Assembly: GCA_964584905.1 (NCBI GenBank) | Contig: CAZPCC010000373.1 | Coordinates: 1-8,041 of the forward strand | Length of the DNA: 8,041 nt | Source of the DNA: JALZIF01 sp964584905 | GTDB taxonomy: Bacteria > Gemmatimonadota > Gemmatimonadetes > Gemmatimonadales > Gemmatimonadaceae | Direction of reading: 5' to 3' | Part shown: positions 1 to 5,896 of the stretch, one piece after another | Position numbering within the stretch: the first letter of the stretch is position 1 | Layout: each line of letters begins with the position of its first letter | Notes under the pieces: generated by a model | The model's database searches: none | Told to the model about the DNA's origin: nothing | What the model saw: the letters and a program-made list of their open reading frames with translations, nothing else | Program-made: the position numbers and the translations under genes

Positions 1-708
1 GCCGAGAACCTCCCGGCGGCCGAGGCAGCGTATTGCGCGGCGCACGTGCTGGGCAGAGAGATGCGGACACCCAATCTGACCGCCGTGGCCTCTCTCAATC
101 TCGGCGTCCTGCACATGAAGACCGGGCGGTGGGGCCCGGCCCGGGAGCGACTTGACGAGGCGCTCCGGCTGTCGCAAATGAGCAGCAATCAGCAGTACCG
201 TCTGGCGTCCCTGTACAACCTGGCGCACCTCGCGCGGGAGCGCGGCGACGCGGCAGCTTGCGTCGAGCTCTACGAAGCCGTCATCAGCCTGGCTCGCGCC
301 ATGGGCCAGCGTGACGTACACGCAGGTGCGCTCGCCGGAGTGGGACTCGCCATGCTGCAGCTTCGATCGATACCGGCGGCGCAGGCGCAGCTCGCCGCCG
401 CGACGGAACTTGTGGAGGAACGCAGCGAGTGGTGGTTCCAGGGTCGGGAACTGTTCGAGGCACTCAGAATCCGACTCGCCCTCACCAGATCAAGAGACAT
501 TTCCGCGGCTGAGGTATCCGGGGCGCTCCACTTCGTCGAGAAGCACGACGGCTATGCAGCGGCGTGGCTGGCGGCGGAATGCGCAGAGCCGCTCGTCAAC
601 GCACGCGGCAACTACGCGGCAAATCTGGCCAGATTCGCGGAGCGTGCGTCGGCACTCGGATATGCGCCGCTGCTCAACAGGTTTGCGGCCGCCGGATTGG
701 TGCCTTAG
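1..708 (+). CDS. TPR-repeat protein, C-terminal part (5' end outside window)
   Basis: The reading frame is open from the first base of the window to a TAG at 706-708, giving 235 visible residues; the start lies upstream, so the GTG at 46 and ATG at 61 are probably internal. The fragment is almost entirely helical. Three degenerate tetratricopeptide repeats can be seen at about residues 28-58 (AVASLNLGVLHMKTG then a second helix), 67-98 (RLASLYNLAHLARERGD) and 107-138 (HAGALAGVGLAML). Each has the small/aromatic spacing of TPR helix pairs. A less regular helical tail follows. TPRs are protein-protein interaction scaffolds and here probably form the C-terminal half of a larger protein, for example a signalling kinase or transcriptional regulator with a TPR sensor region. 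The N-terminal effector domain is not visible, so the function cannot be assigned. No membrane segment or catalytic motif is present in the visible part. Confidence 0.8.
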   Translation, partial: AENLPAAEAAYCAAHVLGREMRTPNLTAVASLNLGVLHMKTGRWGPARERLDEALRLSQMSSNQQYRLASLYNLAHLARERGDAAACVELYEAVISLARAMGQRDVHAGALAGVGLAMLQLRSIPAAQAQLAAATELVEERSEWWFQGRELFEALRIRLALTRSRDISAAEVSGALHFVEKHDGYAAAWLAAECAEPLVNARGNYAANLARFAERASALGYAPLLNRFAAAGLVP

Positions 709-730
709 GAATTAGAAGGTTGGGAACTAC

Positions 731-865
731 AGGGGCTAGGGGCTAGGGGCTAGGGATTGTGTGCGTCGATATTCCTGTCGGCGGCGTCGCGATCTATGGC
801 GCCACTCCCGCTAAATCGATGCACACCACCCCTGACCCCTAACCCCTGATCCCTAGCCCCTTTTT
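731..865. repeat. Long inverted repeat of G-tract/C-tract heptads (G4-prone)
   Basis: Plus-strand units GGGGCTA are repeated three times from 732, followed by GGGATTG (732-759). On the minus strand, positions 860 down to 826 read GGGGCTA, GGGATCA, GGGGTTA, GGGGTCA, GGGGTGG. Bases 731-770 pair with 815-854 in one register (coordinate sum 1585), with about 35 of 40 positions paired including G-T wobbles. The arms include the non-heptad segments 759-770 and 815-826, so this is one long hairpin and not just two G-rich patches. Five Ts (861-865) follow the C-arm, which would suit transcription termination of the upstream TPR gene. Both strands also satisfy the four-G-run pattern for a quadruplex. 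The mobile or structural family is not recognised. Confidence 0.75.
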
Positions 866-911
866 CCGCGCTCTTCCAGGATTTGGAACCAGAAATTACT
901 CTTTTTTCCGC

Positions 912-939
912 AATTCCTAGTACCTAGTTCCTCATTCCT
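912..939 (-). repeat. Degenerate 7-bp tandem array (four units)
   Basis: Read on the plus strand, four consecutive 7-mers end in CCT: AATTCCT, AGTACCT, AGTTCCT, CATTCCT. On the minus strand they are AGGAATG, AGGAACT, AGGTACT, AGGAATT. The 7-bp period matches that of the stronger arrays at 732-860, but the G-runs are only two long, so quadruplex formation is less likely. A weak purine-rich counterpart with GGAATT at 708-713 lies on the other side of the big inverted repeat, so this may be the eroded outer arm of the same element. It ends about 40 nt before the start codon of the iron-sulfur carrier gene. Confidence 0.5.
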
Positions 940-971
940 TTATATTGCATTCGGTTACGCGATTACTCACC

Positions 972-975
972 GAGG
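972..975 (+). promoter_or_regulatory. Ribosome binding site of the A-type Fe-S carrier
   Basis: GAGG lies 5 nt before the ATG at 981. This decides the start: the in-frame TTG at 945 has no comparable Shine-Dalgarno sequence and would add residues not expected in this family. Confidence 0.7.
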
Positions 976-980
976 TAAAA

Positions 981-1337
981 ATGGCTTCTACTCAGCAGGC
1001 GACTGTCACGCTGACTCTTACCCCGACCGCTGCGGTCGAGGTTCGGCGATTCATGTCGGACGAGGGCGTCTCCGAGGCGCAGGGCGGGTTGCGTGTGAGC
1101 GTTCAGCCCGGCGGTTGCAGCGGCTTCAAGTACGGGCTGCTCATCGAGGAGCAGGCCGCGGAAGACGATTACGTGTTCGAGGCCGAAGGGGTGAAGATGT
1201 TCATTGACCCGTTCTCGGCGCAGTATCTGAGCGGGACGACGATCGACTACGTCTCGTCGATGCAGGGCTCGGGCTTCACGTTCAAGAACCCTAACTCCAC
1301 AGGTGGCTGCGGCTGCGGCAGTTCGTTCAACGCTTGA
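981..1337 (+). CDS. A-type iron-sulfur cluster carrier (HesB/IscA/ErpA family)
   Basis: This 118-residue protein has the usual length and layout of A-type carriers, cytosolic proteins that bind a [2Fe-2S] or [4Fe-4S] cluster or iron and pass it to target apoproteins. The three family cysteines are present: C46 in PGGCSGFKYG, and C110 and C112 in the C-terminal GGCGCGSSF. DPFSAQYLSGTTIDY at about 76-90 is the conserved hydrophobic core, and FKNPN at about 101-105 precedes the cysteine tail. The CGCGSSF ending resembles E. coli ErpA more than IscA (CGCGESF), but sub-family assignment from this alone is weak, so no symbol is given. No other isc or suf gene is adjacent; the gene appears solitary, with the repeat region upstream and a hairpin downstream. 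Confidence 0.93.
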   Translation: MASTQQATVTLTLTPTAAVEVRRFMSDEGVSEAQGGLRVSVQPGGCSGFKYGLLIEEQAAEDDYVFEAEGVKMFIDPFSAQYLSGTTIDYVSSMQGSGFTFKNPNSTGGCGCGSSFNA

Positions 1338-1393
1338 GCCAGTGAGTGGAAAGGCAGCCGCCCGCGCTCGACCGAGCGCCGGCGGGGCCGAGC

Positions 1394-1425
1394 AGGCCCG
1401 CGACACGTACATCGATCGCGGGCCT
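1394..1425 (+). terminator. GC-rich hairpin, possible terminator or 5'-UTR structure
   Basis: AGGCCCGCGA (1394-1403) and TCGCGGGCCT (1416-1425) form a perfect 10-bp inverted repeat around a 12-nt loop. It lies 57 nt after the iron-sulfur carrier stop and 30 nt before the start of the NagB-LmbE gene. The downstream sequence TCTCAC is not a proper T-run, so termination would be inefficient or factor-assisted. It could instead be a leader hairpin or an operator for the amino-sugar operon. The palindrome is clear; the role is not. Confidence 0.5.
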
Positions 1426-1455
1426 TCTCACATCTCCCATCCCCACGCGACATCG

Positions 1456-3300
1456 ATGGAACGGATCCGCACTGTCGTCGTCGATGAGCACGACGATATC
1501 GCGCGCCTGGTGGCCGCGCGCATCGCTGCGCTGGTGCGTGAGAAGAATGCGGCCAACCAGCACGCCGTGCTCGGCCTCGCTACCGGCTCGACACCGATCG
1601 GGGTGTATCGGGAGCTCATCCGCATGCACCGAGAGGAAGGGCTCAGCTTTCGGAACGTGATCACGTTCAATCTGGACGAGTACTATCCGATGGCGCCGGA
1701 CAGTATTCACTCGTACCACCGCTTCATGTGGGAGAATCTCTTCGACCACATAGACGTTCAGCGGAACAACGTACGCATCCCGCGCGGAGACGTGCGACGC
1801 GAGCAGCTGGCGCTCGAGTCGCTCCGCTACGAGGAAGCCATTCGTCAGGCCGGCGGGATAGACATTCAGCTTCTCGGCATTGGCAAGACGGGTCATATCG
1901 GCTTCAACGAGCCGGGCTCTGGTGCCGAAAGCCGCACGCGGATGGTTCATCTCGACGTGATCACCCGGCGCGACGCTTCATCCGATTTCTTCGGTGAGGC
2001 CAACGTGCCGCGTGAGGCGGTCACGATGGGAGTCGCCACCATTCTCGAGGCGCGCGAGATCCTCATTCTGGCCACCGGAGAGCACAAGGCTCCGATCGTA
2101 AGGCGCGCGGTCGAGGGCGAGATCGACCTGGAAGTGGCGGCGACGTTTCTCCAGCGGCATGCGGACACCACATTTTACGTCGATCGGGCCGCCGCGGCGG
2201 ATCTGACTCGAATCGCCACGCCGTGGCTGCTGGACGAGGTGGAATGGACGCCCCAGCTGATGGTCCGCGCGGTAGTCTGGCTGTCCGAGCGCACCGGCAA
2301 GGCGATCCTCAAGCTCACTCAGCGCGACTACTCCGAGCATCAACTCTCGTCGCTGGTCGCCAAGTACGGCGCTGCCGGCGCGGCCAATGGAGAAGTATTC
2401 AATGCGTTAGGGGCCAAGATCCGCGGCAAGTCCAAGCTGCCGCGCGACAAGCGGGTTGTCGTCTTTTCGCCCCACCCCGATGATGACGTGATCTCAATGG
2501 GCGGCATGCTGCGAAAGCTCGTCGAGAACGGCAATGAGATGGTGGTCGCCTACATGACGAGCGGCAACATCGCCGTGTTCGACCACGAGGTGCTGAGGTA
2601 CGTGGACTTCATCGAACGAACGGCGCACGATCTGGCAATCGGTGGAGATGCGGTGCGGACGCTGTGCTCGGGTGTGCGCGACTTTCTGGCGGGGAAGGAG
2701 CCGGGACAGGTGGACATGCCCGAAGTGCTCGACCTCAAGCGCATCATCCGCGAAGCCGAAGCGGTGAGCGGAATCGAGACCGTCGGCCTGCCGGCAAGCG
2801 CGGCACGCTTTCTCAACATGCCGTTCTACCAGACGGGAAAGGTGCGCAAGGACCCGATCGGACCGGCGGACGTGAGCATTGTCAGGCAGGTGCTCGAGCA
2901 ACTGCGGCCCGATCTGAACTTCGTCGCCGGCGACCTGTCCGATCCGCACGGCACGCACCGGATGTGCAAGGAGGCGATCGATCGCGCGCTGGCCCAGCTG
3001 GCTGAGCGAGGGTGGACCGCGGATGCCCCGCGCCCCGAGGTCTGGCTGTACCGCGGCGCCTGGCAGGAGTGGCCGGTAACCGAGGCTACCTTCCTCGTCC
3101 CTCTCTCGCAGGAAGAACTGCGCCTCAAGATTCAGGCGATCTTCAAGCACCAGTCGCAGAAGGACTCAGCGCCATTCCCCGGGCAGGATGATCGCGAGTT
3201 CTGGCAGCGGGTGGAAGGGCGCAACAAGGGCACCGCCGAACAGCTGGATCAGTTGGGTCTCGCCGAGTATTTCGCCATGGAAGCGTACGTCGTCGAATAA
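1456..3300 (+). CDS. nagB: Glucosamine-6-phosphate deaminase fused to LmbE/PIG-L deacetylase domain
   Basis: A 614-residue, two-domain cytosolic enzyme. Residues about 1-260 are NagB (GlcN-6-P to Fru-6-P plus ammonia): LATGSTPIGVYREL at 41-54 (phosphate/sugar loop), FNLDEYY at 71-77 with the enolisation aspartate D74, and GIGKTGHIGFNEPGS at 141-155 with H147 and E152. A helical linker spans about 262-330. Residues about 331-560 are LmbE/PIG-L: FSPHPDDD at 337-344 gives Zn ligands H340 and D343, and DPHGTHR at 496-502 gives the HxxH pair H498/H501. PIG-L proteins typically deacetylate GlcNAc moieties. E. coli NagB D141 is replaced by T145. Homology of the first residues favours ATG 1456, although no Shine-Dalgarno sequence is visible; the frame is open back to 1303, but that extension is low-complexity. 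It is the first gene of an operon with a transporter and a kinase. Fusions of this type are known from Bacteroidota and related phyla. The actual substrate of the LmbE half is not established. Confidence 0.93.
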   Translation: MERIRTVVVDEHDDIARLVAARIAALVREKNAANQHAVLGLATGSTPIGVYRELIRMHREEGLSFRNVITFNLDEYYPMAPDSIHSYHRFMWENLFDHIDVQRNNVRIPRGDVRREQLALESLRYEEAIRQAGGIDIQLLGIGKTGHIGFNEPGSGAESRTRMVHLDVITRRDASSDFFGEANVPREAVTMGVATILEAREILILATGEHKAPIVRRAVEGEIDLEVAATFLQRHADTTFYVDRAAAADLTRIATPWLLDEVEWTPQLMVRAVVWLSERTGKAILKLTQRDYSEHQLSSLVAKYGAAGAANGEVFNALGAKIRGKSKLPRDKRVVVFSPHPDDDVISMGGMLRKLVENGNEMVVAYMTSGNIAVFDHEVLRYVDFIERTAHDLAIGGDAVRTLCSGVRDFLAGKEPGQVDMPEVLDLKRIIREAEAVSGIETVGLPASAARFLNMPFYQTGKVRKDPIGPADVSIVRQVLEQLRPDLNFVAGDLSDPHGTHRMCKEAIDRALAQLAERGWTADAPRPEVWLYRGAWQEWPVTEATFLVPLSQEELRLKIQAIFKHQSQKDSAPFPGQDDREFWQRVEGRNKGTAEQLDQLGLAEYFAMEAYVVE

Positions 3301-3309
3301 CCCCCCTTC

Positions 3310-4848
3310 ATGATCGGATCGTTCACCGTCCTCGACGCCGTGGTGCTCGCGGCATACCTGTTCGGCACCACGGCGCTCGGTGTGTGGTTGGGGCGGTCGC
3401 AGCGCGACGCGCGCGACTACTTCGTGGCGGGCCAGGCAGTTCCCTGGTGGGCGGTGCTCTTCTCCGTGGTGGCGACGGAAACGAGCGCCCTGACCTTCAT
3501 CAGTATTCCGGGACTCGCCTACGCGACCGATCTCGGTTTTCTGCAGATCGCACTCGGCTATCTGCTCGGACGCATTGTGATTGCCTATACGCTCCTGCCC
3601 AAGTACTACGAGGGCGAGCTCGTCACCGCGTATGAGTTGCTTGAAAGGCGCTTCGGCAAGGCGACACGCCGTTTCGCATCCGTGATCTTCATGTTCACTC
3701 GTGCCTTCGGAGATTCGGTCAGGATTTTTGCGACGACCATTCCGCTGGCCATCATCATCGGTCCGATCGTGCCGGCGGAGTACATCCAGCCGGTGGCAAT
3801 TCTGACGTTAGGGGCTTTCACAATCGTCTACACCTATTACGGTGGGATGCGAGCCGTAATCTGGACCGATGTCGTGCAGACCGGCGTCTATCTGATCGGT
3901 GGACTGTCCGCGGTGTGGCTGATAGGTCAGGGAGTCGACGGCGGATGGGGCGCCATCCTCGATCGCGCCGGATCGGTCGAGAAGCTGCGGATATTCGATG
4001 GGTACATGGGGTTCGATCGTGCACACACGGTGATCGCCGGCCTGCTCGGTGGCGCTTTCCTCTCGATGGCATCGCATGGCGCGGATCAAATGATCGTTCA
4101 GCGGCTGCTCGCTTCGTCTTCGCTCAGGGATGCCCGCATATCGCTCATTGGCAGCGGCGTAGTCGTCATCGTGCAATTCGCGCTCTTCCTGATTATCGGT
4201 GTCGGACTCTACGCATTCTACGACGCGCAGACGTTCGCCCGCACCGACGAGATCTTTCCCCGATTCATCATTGAAGTGATGCCGCCCGGACTTACTGGCC
4301 TCGTCATCGCCGCAATCCTCGCCGCCGCCATGAGCACCGTCTCCAGCTCGCTCAATTCACTGTCGGCCGCTTCCACACACGACATATATCTTCCGCTCAC
4401 CAAGCGCGGTCCCAACGATCCCGCGACGCTGCGCATAGCCAGGGTCTTCACGCTCGTCTGGGCAGTCATCCTGCTCGGTGCGGCGCTGGCGTACCCCGCC
4501 GAGGGGACGCCGGTGGTCGTCCTGGCGTTGTCGATCGCGTCGTTCACCTATGGCGGCCTGCTAGGCGGCTTCTTTCTCGGCCTGCTCTGGAGACGCGCAA
4601 TCCAGCGCGACGCGCTCCTCGGCATGGCGGTAGGCATTTTCTGCATGACGCTCGTGGTGTTCGCCAACCAGCTCTCGACCTGGTTCCCCGATTCGCTCGG
4701 CGGGCTCGCGCCGCTCGGAAGAATCGCCTGGCCGTGGTACGTGCTGATAGGCACCTCGATCACCGTGCTGGTCGGCGTGCTCTCCTCGTTCACCCATCCG
4801 CGCCCGATAGTGACGCCGGTGATAGCAGCAACGGAGCGCGCAGCGTGA
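3310..4848 (+). CDS. Sodium:solute symporter (SSS/SLC5 family), probable amino-sugar importer
   Basis: A 512-residue inner-membrane protein with about 13 hydrophobic segments, the usual size and fold for Na+/solute symporters. Family marks include FVAGQAVPWWAV at 38-49 after the first membrane segment, ATETSALTF at 55-63, GGMRAVIWTDVVQ at 178-190 (first SSS signature), GADQMIVQR at 257-265, and AAAMSTVSSSLNSLSAAS at 338-355. The last motif carries the serine cluster that forms the Na2 sodium site in vSGLT-like transporters. The start lies 9 nt after the stop of the deaminase gene and has no visible Shine-Dalgarno sequence, so translation is probably coupled. Its stop overlaps the start of the kinase gene. 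The operon context suggests it imports GlcNAc, glucosamine or a related sugar; the sequence itself does not fix the substrate, and other members carry glucose, galactose, sialic acid or vitamins. Confidence 0.93.
   Translation: MIGSFTVLDAVVLAAYLFGTTALGVWLGRSQRDARDYFVAGQAVPWWAVLFSVVATETSALTFISIPGLAYATDLGFLQIALGYLLGRIVIAYTLLPKYYEGELVTAYELLERRFGKATRRFASVIFMFTRAFGDSVRIFATTIPLAIIIGPIVPAEYIQPVAILTLGAFTIVYTYYGGMRAVIWTDVVQTGVYLIGGLSAVWLIGQGVDGGWGAILDRAGSVEKLRIFDGYMGFDRAHTVIAGLLGGAFLSMASHGADQMIVQRLLASSSLRDARISLIGSGVVVIVQFALFLIIGVGLYAFYDAQTFARTDEIFPRFIIEVMPPGLTGLVIAAILAAAMSTVSSSLNSLSAASTHDIYLPLTKRGPNDPATLRIARVFTLVWAVILLGAALAYPAEGTPVVVLALSIASFTYGGLLGGFFLGLLWRRAIQRDALLGMAVGIFCMTLVVFANQLSTWFPDSLGGLAPLGRIAWPWYVLIGTSITVLVGVLSSFTHPRPIVTPVIAATERAA
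4833..4836 (+). promoter_or_regulatory. Ribosome binding site deciding the kinase GTG start
   Basis: GGAG sits 8 nt before GTG 4845, inside the 3' end of the symporter gene. The GTG overlaps the symporter TGA (GTGA at 4845-4848), a typical coupled start. The longer in-frame opening from 4734 would add an Arg-rich segment unlike the family. Confidence 0.75.
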
Positions 4849-5792
4849 CGGAGGAACTGCTGGTCATTGGCGTCGATGGCGGAGGATCGAAGACGCTCGT
4901 CTGGGTCGCCGGCGAAGATGGAAAGCCGCTCGGCGAGGCTACTGGTCCCGCTTCTGCCGTGGTGCCGGGTGCGGAGAGTCATTCCGCGATCGTCATTGCG
5001 GATACGGTGCGCGAGGCGATGCGGATCGCCGGCATGGAAGGCGTGCGCCCGCGGGCGCTGTGCGCCGGCATGGCCGGCGTGGGACGCCAGGGACAACTTG
5101 ACGCTCTTCTCGATGCGCTGGAGTCGATGGACGTCGCCGAGGATGTATTCGTCCGCGCAGACGCGGCGATCGCAATGGATGACGCCTTTGGAGACGGGCC
5201 GGGCATTCTGCTCATCGCGGGCACCGGATCGGTTGCATTCGGGCGTGGTCCGACTGGAGTCGAGGACCGCACCGGGGGATGGGGTCCTGTGTGTGGCGAT
5301 GAAGGCAGCGGCGCGTGGATAGGCAGACGCGCTCTCTCGGTCGTGACAGCGGCGCACGATGGCCGCGAGCCTGAAACGGCACTCACCGGAGCGTTGCTGA
5401 CTGTGGTCGAAGTCAACGAGGTTGAGGAGCTGATTCCGTGGGCTGCACGCGCGACGCCGTCCCAACTTGCCGCGCTCGCGCCTATCGTCAACGCGGTCGC
5501 CGACGCGGGCGACCTGCGCGCCAATGCGTTGTTGAGCCTGGCAGCCGAGGAGCTGGTGCTTCACGTGCGTGCGCTCGGCAGGCGGTTGTTCGGGGATGAG
5601 CGAGCCGCGATTCCAGTAGCGCTCACGGGCGGGTTGCTTGCGCCGGGCGGCCCACTGCGCCGCCGCACCGAGCACCGCTTGCGATCGGCGGTGCCTGGCG
5701 CCCAGATACGCTCGGAGCATGTGGTGCCGGTGCGAGGCGCCGTTCGCGATGCCTTGCGAGCGCTCGGAGAGCACGAGACGCGAGCCGGCTAG
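4845..5792 (+). CDS. BadF/BadG-family sugar kinase (N-acetylglucosamine or glucosamine kinase)
   Basis: 315 residues from GTG 4845, a normal length for the BadF/BadG/BcrA/D ATPase family of the ASKHA superfamily. VIGVDGGGSKT at 7-17 is the phosphate-1 loop. IAGTGSVAFG at 124-133 is phosphate-2. GGWGPVCGDEGSGAWIG at 144-160 is the hallmark block of GlcNAc-kinase-like members. ALTGGLLAPGGPL at 259-271 is the adenosine motif. Known relatives phosphorylate GlcNAc (eukaryotic NAGK), glucosamine, or MurNAc/GlcNAc (clostridial MurK) at the 6-hydroxyl using ATP. Here it probably makes the 6-phosphate consumed by the NagB-LmbE protein encoded two genes upstream. The 4-nt overlap with the symporter gene shows it is co-translated in the same operon. 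It is the last gene; a strong terminator follows within 5 nt of the stop. GlcNAc and GlcN cannot be told apart from sequence. Confidence 0.9.
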   Translation: MTEELLVIGVDGGGSKTLVWVAGEDGKPLGEATGPASAVVPGAESHSAIVIADTVREAMRIAGMEGVRPRALCAGMAGVGRQGQLDALLDALESMDVAEDVFVRADAAIAMDDAFGDGPGILLIAGTGSVAFGRGPTGVEDRTGGWGPVCGDEGSGAWIGRRALSVVTAAHDGREPETALTGALLTVVEVNEVEELIPWAARATPSQLAALAPIVNAVADAGDLRANALLSLAAEELVLHVRALGRRLFGDERAAIPVALTGGLLAPGGPLRRRTEHRLRSAVPGAQIRSEHVVPVRGAVRDALRALGEHETRAG

Positions 5793-5796
5793 CGTG

Positions 5797-5886
5797 AAAA
5801 GCGGGAAAGGGGAAACGGGAAAGGGGAAATGGCAGCGGCAATGGAAATTTTCCAACGTTTCCCGTTTCCCCTTTCCCGCTTTTTTT
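5797..5886. terminator. Bidirectional terminator made of GGGAAAN heptads
   Basis: Bases 5797-5822 and 5858-5883 form a perfect 26-bp inverted repeat around a 35-nt loop. Seven Ts (5880-5886) end the plus-strand arm, and the plus-strand AAAA at 5797-5800 gives four Us for minus-strand transcripts. It sits exactly between the convergent kinase gene (stop 5792) and barrel-protein gene (stop codon 5897-5899), where a shared terminator is expected. The G-arm consists of four tandem 7-mers GGGAAAG, GGGAAAC, GGGAAAG, GGGAAAT (5803-5830); the other strand carries three (5877 down to 5857). The loop is longer than in usual intrinsic terminators, and a small inverted repeat, TGGAAA/TTTCCA, lies inside it. 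Confidence 0.8.
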
Positions 5887-5896
5887 AGGCGCCTGT

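Larger units (their letters stand above)
709..980. other. Gene-free spacer with heptad repeats
   Basis: This 272-nt stretch between the TPR gene and the iron-sulfur carrier gene has no convincing reading frame. It holds a large imperfect inverted repeat built from G-tract and C-tract heptads (731-865), T-rich patches (861-865 and 902-907), a second weaker heptad array (912-939) and the ribosome binding site of the next gene. The promoter of the carrier gene probably lies here, but no good -35/-10 pair is visible. The only -10-like string is TATATT at 941-946. Confidence 0.7.

Noticed and set aside
732..860. CRISPR or telomere-like array
   Set aside because: The units are 7 bp with no spacers, and the arrays are inverted with respect to each other, so this is neither a CRISPR array nor a one-directional telomeric repeat.
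941..946. TATATT as a -10 box for the iron-sulfur carrier gene
   Set aside because: No acceptable -35 element lies 16-19 nt upstream, so one A/T-rich hexamer is not enough to call a promoter.
945..980. Upstream TTG start for the iron-sulfur carrier
   Set aside because: No Shine-Dalgarno sequence precedes it, while GAGG is well placed for ATG 981, and the extra residues are not part of the family.
1303..1455. N-terminal extension of the NagB-LmbE protein from GTG 1303
   Set aside because: It overlaps the 3' end of the iron-sulfur carrier gene in another frame, crosses the hairpin and encodes Ala/Arg-rich sequence; family similarity starts at ATG 1456.
1327..1950. Minus-strand open frame of about 207 codons
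   Set aside because: It is antisense to the conserved NagB domain and shows no family features.
2494..3150. Minus-strand open frame of about 218 codons
   Set aside because: It is antisense to the LmbE domain, whose motifs are intact; the antisense product resembles nothing known.
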